From Distichodus sexfasciatus (taxonomy: Eukaryota; Chordata; Actinopteri; Characiformes; Distichodontidae), in NCBI GenBank assembly GCA_032718565.1, contig JAVGVS010000887.1:1-64000 (forward strand): a DNA stretch of 64,000 nt. The letters are read 5' to 3'. The position numbers and the translations under genes are program-made. How positions within the stretch are numbered: the first letter of the stretch is position 1; each line of letters opens with the position of its first letter. Of this stretch, positions 1 through 12,857 are shown one piece after another. The notes under the pieces are model-generated. The model was not told the origin of the DNA. It saw only the letters and a list, made by a program, of their open reading frames with translations, and did no database searches.

Positions 1-657
1 TATATTTCTTGATTTTCAAAATCATCTACTAAATGTGTACACACGTTTTTTGCACAAGTTATCATGAAGGACCTATTAAAAATCCAACAGTTTGGAGTGT
101 TAGCAGAAAAAATACCTTTACTGTTCATTCATCAAAAGTAAAACAATAAAGAGAGTTGTTTCGAAACTTACAAATGTCCAAACTTCACTTTGTGCTAAAC
201 AGATACCTTCATCTAACATGGTCAGTCTACTTATACTAATAATAATTTCCATAATTTCTCAAGTTCTTTTCCCCTAAACAACATTGCAATTAACCAGTCT
301 TTCCCATTAATCCTTTGAGAATGAATGGGGTGATTTTGTATTCTGTAGATCTGCATAGAAAATATAAACAATGATATAAAAAGGTAATTTCGTATTCTCA
401 AGACGTTTTTCAAACCTATAAAGTTTTTAATAAGCTGTCTTTTAAAACTATTTTAAAAGTAATACGAACCTCAAATACACTGTTTTTTATTAAGCTATTT
501 TAGATTATTGCACACAATAAAAACAACATAATACATTGAGCCAAAATAATGAAATGTCAAGGATTAACATCCATGAAATACCAAATATCTTTTGCAGAAT
601 GGCAATGTGAACTTCTGCATTTGCAGCAGAACTAAACTGTTCTGAATGAAGATTTGG

Positions 658-3600
658 TCAGTATTTCATGTCAGGAATGGTTGCATAAAGATTCATGTCC
701 TCCTGTGTGTGTGAAAATAAAAAAAAGTAAGCCAACAAGTGCTAGTACAAGAGATTTGATTGTTAGTTTTACACACATTGAGGATCTTAGGTTAAAAGTT
801 GGATTACATTGGCGAATATTCTCACATTTTAGTCTAAGACTTAATGTTAGTGTTTGTTTTCAAAAAATAGTTCACCAACTGTTATTCTTATGATTTAAAA
901 AAAATCAAATGATAATTTTAATGATAATTATATCTCCGTTTGCAGCTTTACAATTCATAAATGTGATAAGCACATATTTACCTGAACGTCCTCAGATCGA
1001 GGCCTTATGTCTCCTCTGTGGACTGAATATATAACACAGTACAATTTATTTCACTATAGATGTTATATTTTGTTGTATTCAATGTTTAATGGACATTTTC
1101 ATTGTTTGTTTTAGGTGACTTTGGTAACTTTGAACCATCATCCATTTTAACTGCATTTTAAGTTAAACTTAGCAACTTCACGGCTTTCTTCAGTAAAAGG
1201 ATGAATGATTCTTCTTCTCCACATTATGGCAGACCATTCAAGCAAAATTTGTATGATTTTTTTATTTACCGGAAAGCCTTGGATGCATGTTCACTGACCG
1301 CATCAGCATATAGTTTACAACACTGGTTTCAGTCTAAAAACACAGAAGACAAGTCTTTAAAGTTGTATCACTTTGTATTATTTGTCACTGCAAACATATC
1401 TTGCCAGCATCATTTTCTTTTATATTATTTTATTTGCTTTATTTGTTTTTTGCTCACGTCCTCTAGATCGTGCATCGGATTTTCTGTAAAAAATAAAAAC
1501 AATCATATTGACATATATGAAAGTTCCTTTTGAGTACTTATTAGCATTCATATGAAAATCATACCCAGATTACAGCTGGTATGGCTGACTTCCACTTTAC
1601 TGGAAAATACAGGGAAATAACAATGAAAATAGATATCATTTTGTAACAACCAAATATGATGTATGCATATGATTGAATAGTGTAAAGGCATTTCTAACCT
1701 TTGAGTGCTCTCCTTGCCTAGTGATTAAACATTGATCATCAAGGTTCTGCCTAATGTGTTATGTATTAAACATGCCACCTCATAAAAATAAATACATTTA
1801 ATTTTTTTTGACTAGTGAACTTACGGGCAAACCTGCAGAGACAGATGCTCAATATTGCAATCAGAAGGCTGCTAGCACCGGATACTGAAATTAAGATAAT
1901 AGCATATGTACCTGTAAAAGGCACACAAAGAAATACCTTAACATTCTCCATATGTCCATTTATGCTTATATGTGACCAATCTGCCATTTAAGACCGTACA
2001 TTCTATACCTGTATAAAGATGTATCTAGATGTGTGTAGATACTTACTATTTGAAAACTCCACTAAGGTGTGATGATGCCTGATTTGGGTTTCTGATGTGG
2101 GAACTGATGTAGCTGTTTAATAGAATATATTAGAGACCTAGGGTTAGGGTTAGATTAATATGAAAATAATGTATTTTATGTATTTGCCTCATAACACAGC
2201 ATTTTGACAATTATCCAACTAATTTAACCACATTTAATACAATAGCAGCTTTTAACCAGACTACTAATAAATACAGTATTTCATTGCCTATATGGACTGT
2301 ATAACTGCACTCGTTTAAGTTCTATACTGTAAATCCAACGTTCTTTGCTTGTTGCATTCAGAATTCCATTTGCAACAAAGTGATTATATTTCCCACAACA
2401 CTTTCAATGTGTAGCTACTATACCTTGTAAAATGACACACACAAACAACGATGTTTACGATGTATTACATATATATTACGAACGTTAAATATGTTCAATA
2501 AAACAATAAAATCAGCAATTCCCTGTTTTGGCGATTACAAGCTACGAGGAATATAGTGGGCAACATAAAAATGTATTGCAAAATAGATTCTGAAAAGAAT
2601 TTTTATATTTTTGGAAATTTATAAATTCCAGTTGGATGCATTTTATGGAGTCCCAAAAAAGAGAATGTATTACAAATTATAATTATAGAATTCTCTGTAA
2701 ATTAAGATGAAGAAAGGGATAGACTAACCTGTTGTAGCGGGCAATTTTTCAGTTGGTGTTGCAGATTTCTTAGTTGGTAAAGGAGGTAGAACTTGAGTGA
2801 GGAACAAACAGTTAGTGCATTCCCACGAAGAAGTGGAAAATTAAGAATATTAATTACACAATAAACAGGATTTAAATAATAATTTTAAGACACTCACTTG
2901 TAAGACTGTATTTGTCACTGAGTGGGGAGGTGAGTTGCAGGTCTGAGTCTAAATAATAATCACAACTCACGTCGTGGCTGTTCCCTTCATTTGCACGATT
3001 GATCATAAAATTTTTAGGGGCCGTTGTCTGGCAGAATCTTGTACCTTCTCTCTCTTTGTGAGGCCTTAACCACACAAAATTGAGATTTCCAATGTAGAAT
3101 CTGCACTGAATATTGAATTTTGAGTCCAGTATTGGTATTCTACAAACAAGCGTAAACTGTTGAAGTTGGTCATCATAGCTGACATTCATTGTTGGTTTCA
3201 TATCTGCAGTGCAAAATAAATCACATAAAAGATCGTTTTAATAAATTAAGAAACTGTCAGCAGAAATCAGCAGGATGCCGATTTTACGTAAAGCATCGTT
3301 TTCGTTGGTTTGTCCTACCCAGAATAATTCCAACTCCAACAGGGGGAGTGTAAGGAGATTTTATTAACCTGCTGGTTTTCTTTTCAGTGTAGTAACATAT
3401 AATGTTTGCTGGTTCATCTAAACTAAAACTCTGTCCCGTCCATCGGATCAATTCAGAACCAGTAAGTGAGAGACTACAGCGTGGTGGAACTTTCAGATTT
3501 TTCTTTTTGTTCTCTGGGTAGAAATAGCAGTCAACTGCCTTCGAGTCAGGAACTTCACACAGTAGCTGCACTGAACCTCTGTTCGGTGACGACAACAGCA

Positions 3601-4533
3601 GTCGAGGAGCATCTGTAATAATGTTCAAACAGATTAAAAATCAAATAAATAAATCCTACAAATATTACTGAACATAAAATCGAACACCAAACAGTTACGG
3701 TTCTTGAAATTGAATTTGACATTGTCATTGTGAGCTCTTAACGTATATTTCGAATAAAAAGTTGTTTAAATAATGTAAAAATTAAAATGAAACAAAACTG
3801 AGAATAGATAATTATATATTGGAAAATGAACGGAAATTGTAATATAATTTTAGTTAACAAAAATATTGTCACATACAGAATTACTATTCAAAATCTACTA
3901 AAGCATAAAACCTTCAGTGTTTATATTACAAATATATAATTTTTATTATTTTTTGTTATCATTGTCTTATATATAAATTAAATAAATAAATTATGAATTA
4001 AATGTGTATTAACTGTGAAGATGGTATCATGTGTCCATGTGAGGTGCATTTATTTACCTGTTAAAAATAAAATCTAAAATTAATAAATGAAATGGCTTAA
4101 TTAACCGCCGGAATTTAAACCAATGTTAATGTTATAGGCTATTCTAAATTGATACCAACATCTTACCCAGATTTGCTTCAGGAACTGGGGTGGAGTGAGA
4201 TGCTTTTTGTGTGATACGTTCACCTAAAGGATAGAAATACTGTATATTATGTTTACCAGAATGATAACTCCATTCTAAATAATAACAGAATCAACAGAAT
4301 AAAAACTCCATCCTGTTTGATGGACAAAGTAATAATATACTGATTTTATCATGTAAAAGAATGCATTGCAATTCTTTTAAATGCAAAAAGCAATATTATA
4401 TACTGAGCAAAATTCGCTTTAACATAGCTACAAAACATGCAATAGATAAACAACACACAAACCAGTTTGAAACGCTTACCGTGCTATGAACTTTCAGAAT
4501 CAGTTGAATTAAAAGAAGACTTAAAAGACCCAT
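658..4533 (-). CDS. Receptor A: two-Ig-domain type I membrane protein, 12 coding exons
   Basis: Exons high to low: 4533-4480, 4223-4167, 3612-3319, 3203-2898, 2791-2729, 2112-2047, 1911-1825, 1717-1699, 1483-1458, 1293-1270, 1022-982, 702-658. The first encodes a hydrophobic signal peptide (MGLLSLLLIQLILKVHS). Exons 3 and 4 are Ig-like domains, each with four cysteines in the order C..C-x-F-Y..C..C-x-Y-Y. D1 also has a SELIRWTGQ motif typical of unnamed teleost Ig receptors. Two Pro/Thr-rich stalk exons, a TM exon (AIILISVSGASSLLIAILS) and tail exons follow, ending NLYATIPDMKY-stop. Ligand and function are unknown; an immune cell-surface role is inferred from the architecture. Phases agree from exon 2 to the stop, giving about 360 residues. 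The exon 1/exon 2 junction is out by one base unless an upstream acceptor (exon 2 from 4239) is used. A possible AATAAA lies on this strand at 491-486. Confidence 0.7.
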
Positions 4534-4660
4534 TTTGAATCCAGCAGACGAAATGAACAAAGACGTTCTCATCAAGCACAGAACACTTTCAGGAAACACA
4601 TCACTGAACCACCAAACCCACCCTCCTTTATGAACAAACATTAATTTTCCTACCGCTCAG
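4534..4660 (-). promoter_or_regulatory. Proximal 5' region of receptor A, conserved with B
   Basis: About 100 bases upstream of both start codons (here and at 12858-12955) align well. Shared blocks include GGAGGGTGGGTTT, a TTTCCTGAAA block and the last bases before ATG. Conservation of non-coding sequence between paralogues fits a 5'UTR or core promoter, though shared ancestry alone would also give it. No clear TATA box was seen. Confidence 0.35.
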
Positions 4661-6473
4661 CGTCTTTCTCGTTTAGCCACATTACAATCGCTTTCAAAAG
4701 CTACAATACTTATTGACCGCAGATGTGCTAGATTTATTGTTAAGATTCCTAAACAGTGTGTTTAGGACACTGTGTGAAGAAGGTAAAAGGTATGGCTTGT
4801 ACCTGTGATTCATCACACCAAGAAACAAAATCTTCATATGTCAGATCCATTAAACATATTTATAAAGGAGAATTCCATGTCACACGTTATTTATAAAATT
4901 GTGAAAATATGATGCTATCTAGGACGACTTCTTAATAACGCAGCACATTATAAAGACTGCTAGCTGAAATTAAAACCACATTAAATGTTGCTTAATGTTC
5001 TCAGACATTTCATTTGATGTCTTGTAAGATGTACAGCACAGTATATACGTATACAACAAATACTGATCCCCTGCTCCACTTTATATATAAAACCTGAAAA
5101 TGTTGTATCAGATCAGATCTAGAATCTGCATAACATTAACACCAGGAGATACAGGACCAGAGCAACGAAAGCATTATCGGCAACTCTTTCCAGCTGTTGA
5201 CCTGCTGAAACTGTGAAAATGCTGCAGGATTATCATGGCCAAAACAGAGATTTAGGAGGAGCGTCTACCGTCTGGCCATAAACGTTTTAAAAGCATGAAT
5301 TGCAAGTGAATGCAAGATTGTTACGGAATACAGATACAGGTCATAAAATGGCAGGTGGGTGACAGACAGGAAGAGATCACATGAGTTGGTCTGTGTTATC
5401 AAGATCTGTTTCAAAGATTTGCTAAGTTGATGTCCTGGGTTAAGAGGTCTTGTGTCTGTGTAGGTTCTTCAGTGGGGCCAAAGCACATGCTAGTCTTGAA
5501 GGCTTGAATAAAAAGCAACTGGACTTTAAAAGTTCTTCAAGATATTTCCCACCTCCTTATGAAAGGTAGTTATATATAACTTACAGGAAGTTCCAGGTAT
5601 TTATCCCATAGTGGACTTATCATCCTGATAGTGGTTGTTGACGTGCTTTGTCCGATACCAACAAAGTCATGCAAAGCCATCTAGAATGTATGATTTCAAT
5701 GCAAATATTCAGAATTGCCAAGCTGATTCCTCAATTTTAATATCTAGAATGCTGTTGTGTTGTTCATAGATGAGGCTCTAACGATGTATAACAAATTCGG
5801 TTAAGTTCAAGCTTTATTCTCTAGTTGCTGGTCCTCAACATATGATAAAAGAACTTAATGCCCGAATAACAATATATGTATCTATGTATTCACAAAATAT
5901 ATCTACTCCATAATAACTCTTGGTATATTCAAATATGTTATCATAAAACGCCCAACAAGAGTGTACAATAAGACATTAAATATCGCTTTGCAGAAAAACA
6001 AAAGATAGTAACTATTGTGGGTATCTCTCATCACGTCCTGTGCTATCTCGCAAAATCTCAACAGAATTGGCGCTAACACGCCCACCTAACAAAAAAGCAA
6101 TCGTGATTTCAAATGAACAAAGAGCTTGTAGACTGTGTAAACTGGCAAGAAAATAATCAGTGGACATTATGAGGTTATTTGTCCTAAGGATTTGCATAAC
6201 AAAAGCGGGTTTATCTCAAGATCACAAGTTATATTTCTCTTGATCTCAATATAACAAATGTTGTTATTTGAAGATTGCAACAACAAACCTTCAAATCTTC
6301 TGGTAACCATGCGCAGACATACTGGACTGGTAATGAAACTGACTAGCAGTTCAGGGTCACTATAAAGTCTTTATCTCTAGAAAACAACTTCCTTAGGTAA
6401 AGATTACTGAAAATGTAAGATCTTGAAAATAAGCCTTTATTTCGAGATAGCGGAAGAAAATTTAAGCTGATGA
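4661..6473. other. Intergenic, nothing recognised
   Basis: AT-rich sequence upstream of receptor A. Short open frames here have no family resemblance and no splice context. I see no clear repeat ends or RNA gene. Confidence 0.4.
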
Positions 6474-6480
6474 ATGTTTT

Positions 6481-7022
6481 GTCATGATCCCCCTGGACTT
6501 CGGTTAGGCGGCCAGCAGATGCCGCCGTTTCTGTTTGTTTAGTGTATTTGAGTTTTGTCCGTCAAGCCTGTAGCCCCACCTTCCCTTTGTGTCCCATTGG
6601 TTGGCCAGTCTTCGTTAGTGTTCCCACCTGTGGGAAGTTAGTTTGGTTCAGCCTCGTTCCTGATTGCTTTTACCCGCTTACATTTCACTGCATGTTGTAC
6701 CTCTATAACTTGCACGTGACAAATAAAGAATCTTGAATATATTGTTTGATTTGGCTTGTTTATGATTTGGTTTCTGATTGGTTTTCCCTCTCCTGATTAC
6801 CCCGTTTGATTGTTTTTTTCAGTATTTAAGTCAGGTTCTTTGCGCATGGTGTTTGTCTGTCCACCCTCACAATCTCCTCCCTGTGGCGGCGTGCTTGATG
6901 TCGTCTTTGGAGTTTGAAGACGTGTTTTGTTTTGGCCCTCGTGCCTGTTTCTGTTCAGTTGTTTTAATGAATATGGCTTGCACAGTGACTTCGCTTCTTG
7001 TCCTATTAACACGCCACGTGCC
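6481..7022 (+). mobile_element. LTR-like or MITE element with an L2-type tail inside
   Basis: The block starts GTCATGATCC and ends near CACGTGCCA. It is flanked by the direct repeat ATGTTTT (6474-6480 and 7023-7029), which looks like a target-site duplication. It contains a possible TATA-like CAGTATTTAAG. Pyrimidine-rich GC-richer composition differs from the AT-rich flanks. An L2-like 3' tail interrupts it. Solo LTR is one reading and non-autonomous DNA element another; no coding sequence is visible. Confidence 0.4.
6673..6739 (+). mobile_element. LINE L2-type 3' tail
   Basis: The sequence CATTTCACTGCATGTTGTAC then CACGTGACAAATAAAGAATC matches the familiar 3' end of fish L2-like LINEs (cytosine-rich lead, GTGACAAATAAA, then a TTGAAT-type repeat). 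It is truncated to the tail and lies inside the element at 6481-7022. Confidence 0.55.
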
Positions 7023-7354
7023 ATGTTTTCTATGAACTTGTACTTATTTAGGTAGACTGAAAATTCATTCCAGTCTGCCCATTCTGCCTCAACTCAATAC
7101 TCTAATACACTTGAAGTCAATGCAACTTTTAATAATCATAAATCATGCTTTGATTATTTGTGCAAACTGATGTGACATGCAAATTCTGGGACTAATAATG
7201 AATTATCTAACATGCAAAAGCCTCCCTTATACACAAACATACTGATACCAAAAAGGAAAACATGCCTTAAAACATGAACAGAACTGTGATGCATAGTTTA
7301 AATAAACACTCATTTAACACACTAAGAAAACGAAACACCTGTATTATTAGGGAT

Positions 7355-7450
7355 GCACAATGAATTTCAGAATCGTGTCGAAATCGGCCGGGTTTTTAAG
7401 CATTTGGCGTAGGATTAATGCTTAGATTTGGCCAAGATTTCCTGCCGGCA
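7355..7450 (+). mobile_element. Short remnant of GGGATGCAC hAT-like family
   Basis: AGGGATGCACAATGAATTTC followed by a decayed ATCGGCCG..GCTTAGATTTGGCC segment resembles the ends of the larger copies at 13328 and 58303. Only a terminal fragment remains. Confidence 0.4.
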
Positions 7451-7646
7451 AGTTAGCAACGTTCAAAATACAACAAGCAATAATTTTATAATAAACACAT
7501 AGTAACACCAATAAAACAAAATACTAACAAAAACGTAGAATTTGTGAAAAACATTTTCTGTGTTGCGCATAAAACTGTGTTAACATTGACACAGTTTAAA
7601 TGGACACACTTTAATAAGAGATTTTTGTGTTTATTTCTTAATGTTT

Positions 7647-8212
7647 GTCATGTCCGCGGCTCTTCCCCAACGCTCGGACTCGCCTGAGTTTTGATGCTGT
7701 GGATTGACGAGGCCGTGTCGGGTTTGTTTGGGGAGCGCGACATGTCCCTTTAAGAATCCCCGTCACTTCCTGGTTTGTCGCGTTAAAGGTCATGGCTTTA
7801 CAGCCGCAGTCTCGTTTGTAATTATCAGTATTATTTTCTCATTGCTGTTTTGGTTAATCACATTGTTTGTCTTCTTATTTAAGCCAGTTCGACCCGTCGC
7901 TTGTTTGTCCGTTCATCGTCATACACGTCTGCTTTTCTCCTCGCAGCCGTGGACTAACAGCTAATGCTAACGCAGCTGGCCGCCGGCGAATCGGGTTTCA
8001 GCGCTTCGGAGCATATCACCCATTTGACCTACTGAACTGCTTTTATTTGGATCGTACGGAGCAAGCTCGTGCTGGGCGGAACGCGGGATTTGCCTTTTGG
8101 TTCTTTTTCTGTTTTGTTTTTGGGGACTAAACGGAGAGAAGCTTTAAAATAATAATAAATTCGACATTTTGAATTACCTCCCTTTGTGTCTAGTTTTGCG
8201 TGTGATCATGAA
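7647..8212 (+). mobile_element. Second GTCATG element, probable solo LTR-like copy
   Basis: Begins GTCATGTCCGCGG and ends GTGTGATCATGA, flanked by AATGTTT (7640-7646 and 8213-8219). It has a TTATTTAAGCC box near 7876 and an AATAATAATAAATTC stretch near 8150, the TATA and polyadenylation layout of an LTR. It is GC-rich against AT-rich flanks. The first bases resemble those of the element at 6481, suggesting the same family. Long open frames inside show no recognisable domain. Confidence 0.45.
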
Positions 8213-8950
8213 AATGTTTCTGATTTATGATGCATTAGTGAAACAGCATAATGTGTTGGCTTAAATATTTTGTACTAAACTAATTGGTCCTAATCAGAAA
8301 TACAATTCAACATAAAGTAATGAGGTGTGAAAAGGGAACTCAGTTTGGTGTAATTTCAGTTTGTCATCAATTTACATAAAGGGTACAAAATCAGACCTTT
8401 GACGTCCCCTAATGGTTACAGTTGGCAATTACAATTCAGTACTTCAGGTGAGATGTGTATAAATCTTTTATTTCCTTAAAGAAATGCCCAGTTACCAGAC
8501 ATTAAACATGACACTGACCTATAGTAAATAAGCCTAGGGCTAATGTTAAAAGTACAGACGATCTTTTGCAGGATGATGATGTGAAATCTGCAGCAGGACG
8601 TAATGGCTCTGACTGGAGATTATGTCAGGAATGGCTTTTTTTGTAGGCAGTATTTTTTATTTTGTTCAAATGTTTGATTTAACTTTGTAAAATAGGCATT
8701 TTCGTTGTCCAATCAGTGGTCAATGTAGAGATCACGTGACGCAAGAAAAGTTGATATTTAAACAATATCAGCCATAATTTGAGCAATATTGCACATGCCT
8801 GAAAGAAAAATAACGTGTAGGTATATTTTGTATATTTTTAATGGCTATTGTTGTGCGAATAGATAATTTCATGATGCATAATATGTTAGTGGTTTAACTA
8901 AATAAGATGTAACAGTGATTATCTAAATTAATGCAACACAATACACGCAA

Positions 8951-9140
8951 AGGGGTGCTGGTGGCATAATGGTTTGAACTTCCAGACGGTAAAGGTACCA
9001 CTGATAGGGCATTTGGGTGAGTACTTGTCTCTCAACTGCTGCTCTTCACGGATGGGTCAAGTGCAGAGGTCATCATTTTCGTTGTGGTGCACTGTGTGCT
9101 GTGGTGTGTTCACAATGACAAAAAAATAATCACTCACATT
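8951..9140 (+). mobile_element. tRNA-derived SINE copy
   Basis: Starts GGGGTGCTGGTGGCATAATGG, then a decayed B-box-like GGTTTGAACTTCCAG, GGTAAAGGTACCACTGA and GGATGGGTCAAGTGCAGAGG. The same body occurs reversed near 46225-46390, 50440-50590 and 54030-54190, which supports a dispersed SINE family. Confidence 0.5.
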
Positions 9141-9369
9141 TAGGAACCCAAAATATTGTATTAATAGAGCACACGGTAACTCATGCATTAATATTAAGAC
9201 TCACATATCCTACAATAAACATATTATAAACCATTTTATTATAACTCAAGCTGATTCGTGAAATTTCTTTTATCTTCAAAGTGCCTGCTGGCGAACTAAA
9301 GTTAAGAATTAAGAATTAAAACATTGAGCCAAAGTAATAATAATTAAAGTTATAAATTACAGAAGAACC

Positions 9370-9460
9370 CTGAGATGTGCACCCATAGTCCGCGGGATAG
9401 GCTCCAGTTCCCCCCACGACCTCGGGTGGGATTAAGCGGTTCAGGTAATGACTGAATGAA
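9370..9460 (+). mobile_element. LINE 3'-tail-like fragment
   Basis: GGGATAGGCTCCAGTTCCCC, then GACCTCGGGTGGGATTAAGC and GGTTCAG..ATGACTGAATGAA, resembles the widespread fish non-LTR 3' tail that ends in a tetranucleotide-like repeat. Truncated copy between repeats and the end of receptor B. Confidence 0.45.
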
Positions 9461-9536
9461 TTCATAAATTACAGAAGATCTTTTTCAGGACGATACTGTA
9501 AAATGGCGGTGCATCAGACGGTTATTTCAGGAGTCC

Positions 9537-12500
9537 ATGTCAGGAATGGTGCAATATAAGTGCTGCCCATCCTGTAAGTATGAAAGATTAAAAATTAAAA
9601 CAAGAGCAAGAGATTAGATTTACTGAACATATTATTGCTCCTATTGTAAAAGTTGGATGTTTTGGTGTTTAACGCATACTATTCTTGAGGATTTCTAATC
9701 ATTCTAATGATGAGAAAAAATAAGACACTGTTCATTTATGTTCATGTGACAGACACATATTTACCTGAAAAGCCTCACAGTGAGGATTTATGTCTCCACT
9801 AGGGTCTGAATATACAACACAGTAACATTTATTTCGCTATATGTCTGAAAGTGCTAACATTTATTTACTTATCATATTATAAATTAAGGAATATAAAATA
9901 ATTTTAAAAACAATTTTTACCTGAAGGCATCAGATGCATGCTTACTGAGCTTATCAATGAGTAATTTGCTTTACTTTTTGAACCAGTCTAAATGGCACAG
10001 AAGAGAAAGTTTGAAAAGCTACATAAAATTGTGTTATTAATCATAGCAATCATAATAGCTCGCAAACATAATTTTCAGAAATTACAGTATTGTTTTTCCT
10101 TTCAGTTATTTTTACTTACTTCCTCTGGCTGAGCATCGCTGTTCTGTAATAACAGCAAAAATCACATGGATGTTATATATTCTTGAGTAATTATACAATT
10201 TATCCATATGACATACATACCCAATTGCAACTGTCATCGTTGACATTCAGTTTACTTAAAATACAGAAAAAACGTCATTATGATGTTGCATTAAACATGC
10301 TACATTTCATGCAATGATATTTGTAAAAACAATACAAATAAGCATATATTATTTTTATGCATATTATACTGCATTTTCTCACCTTTGAGTTCTCTGTTTG
10401 TCTGCAAAAGCATTGAATATCAGGTCAAGTTTTTGTTTGCTAAAGAATTAAGCATTAAATAAGCCATATGTGTTTAAAAACCTTAAAAGCTAAACTGGCA
10501 AACTTACAGGTAAACTTGCAGAGACAGACGGTCAATATTACAATCAGAAAGACGCCACCAGCAGAGACTGATATGAAGATAACAGCCCATGTTGCTGCAA
10601 TAAGCCACAAATAGAACTGCATTATCGTCCCAAGTTTCTAAGTTATCATTTTAACACCATATTTGCAAATCAACTTAAAAAATGTAGCACTATAGCAATG
10701 GTATAACCGCAAACCAAAAAAGCCAAATCAGTAAAATCTATAAATGTAACTCATGACATGGGAAGTATGTGGGTATAGAGTTTCACCTGAGAGTTTCCCA
10801 CGATTGTGTTGGTTCTTGATGTGGGTTGTTGAACTGGGTGGTTTGGTAGCTGTTGAGAGGAACATAGTTCACATTTATTTCAGGCGAAAAAGAATGTGTC
10901 ATCATCCATTTCTCGATCAAAAGTTTTGCTAATGAATAAAATAAAGGTTACATTTCTAAAGAGCTTCTCCAAAGCCCAAAAGTTATGCCAGAAATGTTTG
11001 TTGCTTGATAGCACTATTCAAGATGTAACTTACAGGATTTAGAGTGTGCTTCTTTTCTCCAAAGGACAAACTGGAGCTAGATGAAGATAAATATTTTTGT
11101 TTAGAAGGGTTTTATTCTGGATAACTAAATAAATTAATAAAGGAATGATCCAAACCATGGGTCAAAAACTGAGCTGTGAACCAAATCGTGGATCTAAAGA
11201 GCCATTACAACCTTAATGCTCACCCTAACTATAACACAGAAGATAATGATAGAGGTTTAACATATGGAATACACTAACCTTTTGTAGAGACTGCTTTTCA
11301 GTTGGTGTTGTAGATTTTTTAGTTGGTAAAGGAGGGATAAAGTCTGGTATAAAGATTAAGCACAACTAATTCTAGTAAAGCATCACTTTAAACATGGAAA
11401 ATGAACCATATTGATTATCTAATAAAACACAAATTAAACAAATCTTGAGGCACTTACTTGTAAGACTGTACATGTCACTGAGTGGAGAGGTGATAGAGAA
11501 ATGAGTCTAAATAATAATCACAACTTACATCGTGGCTGCTCTCTTCAATTGCACGATTGGTCATAAAATTCTTATGTGCTGTTGAACCACAGAGTCTTTC
11601 ATTTTCAGTGGCTGCGAGTGTTGTCGCATAATAAATATATAAGGTTTCCAATGTGGAAGCTACATTTAACATTGAGTGAGTCCTCCGCTGGTATTTTACA
11701 AACAAATGTAAACATCTTACGTTGGTCATCATAGGTGACATTTATTTTAGGTTTTTTATCTGCAGATCAAGATTAATAACATACAGGATTGTTATAATAA
11801 ATAAAACAAACTGTCAATCAAATGTGGGACTTGCTATAAAGATTTTTTCAATTTGAAAAATTCTTTTGTTTGGACCCTACCCAAATAATTCCAACTCCAA
11901 CAGGAGAAGAGTGAGAGAATTTATCTCTTGTGTTATTTTTTGCAGGTAGTAGCATACAATGTTTGCTGGTTCATTCGAACTAAAAACTCCGGTCCGTCCT
12001 GTCCATCGAATCAATTCAGAGCTATTAAGTGAGAGACTACAGCGTGGAGGAACTTTCAGATTTTTCTTTTCTTTCTCTGGGTAGAAATAGCAGTGAACTA
12101 CATTTGAGTTTGGAACTTCACACAGTAGCTGTACTGAGCCTCTTTTCGATGAAGACAACAGGAGTCGAGGAGCATCTGTTATAACATTAAACAGACCAAC
12201 CATCAAATAAATAAATCCTGGAAATGTCTGTACACAGACAAAAGTAATGTGAAGATTACAGAGCATAAATCACTGGGCATAAAACTTAAGCCAATGAATG
12301 GAGAATCATCTTAATGCTGTTTTGCATAATAGATATCAAACAGGAGAAAATTGTAACATGATTATAGTCATCAAATCATAGTCATCATGGGAATAGTGGC
12401 CAAATTTCTATCTGTATTATCAAATTATTTATTAAAATGCCAAAAACGTAAAAAAAAAGTCATTCACATACCCGAAGTTATATTTATGAAATGAGATACT

Positions 12501-12857
12501 AACCGTCTGGAATTTATTTGTGGTGTACAATAAAAAACCCAATCCATTTTATTTCTAAAATAAATTTTGTGATGAAGAATGATACCAGCATCTTACCCAG
12601 ATGTGCTTTAGGAACTGGAGTGGATTGAAATGAGTTCATATATTCACCTACAGTGTAGAAATATATTAGGTTTTCCGGTTCAGAATGATAACTTCATTAT
12701 TTTGACATATTCGACAAAGTAATGTTATTTATTTTATCAAACATTAGAATATAAAAGTAATAGCTCTCAACAAGAACACATCAACCACTTAAAAATACTT
12801 ACCATAACAATGAACTTGCAGAATCAGTTGAATAAACAGGAGGCTTAAAAGGTCCAT
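9537..12857 (-). pseudogene. Receptor B: paralogue of receptor A, probably a pseudogene
   Basis: Same exon order as receptor A. Signal peptide 12857-12803 (MDLLSLLFIQLILQVHCY), linker 12647-12597, D1 12175-11881, D2 11759-11458, stalk exons 11343-11279 and 10849-10787. TM exon 10594-10508, short tail exons 10401-10383 and 10143-10120, last exon 9571-9537 ending LYCTIPDMDS-stop. D1 is 295 nt against 294 in A, with extra codons near RTGVFSS and a net frame change before its donor. D2 is 302 nt against 306, and its A-like frame stops after DNTRSH, while the rest of the homology continues in another frame. Stalk exon 1 (65 against 63) and the 24-nt tail exon (26 in A) also differ out of phase. 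Splice sites and TM exon remain good, so it may be recently inactivated or still transcribed. A possible polyadenylation signal lies at 9240-9235 on this strand. Confidence 0.65.

Noticed and set aside
2139..2158. CTAGGGTTAGGGTTAG as telomeric sequence
   Set aside because: Two units only; expected by chance or as part of a dispersed repeat.
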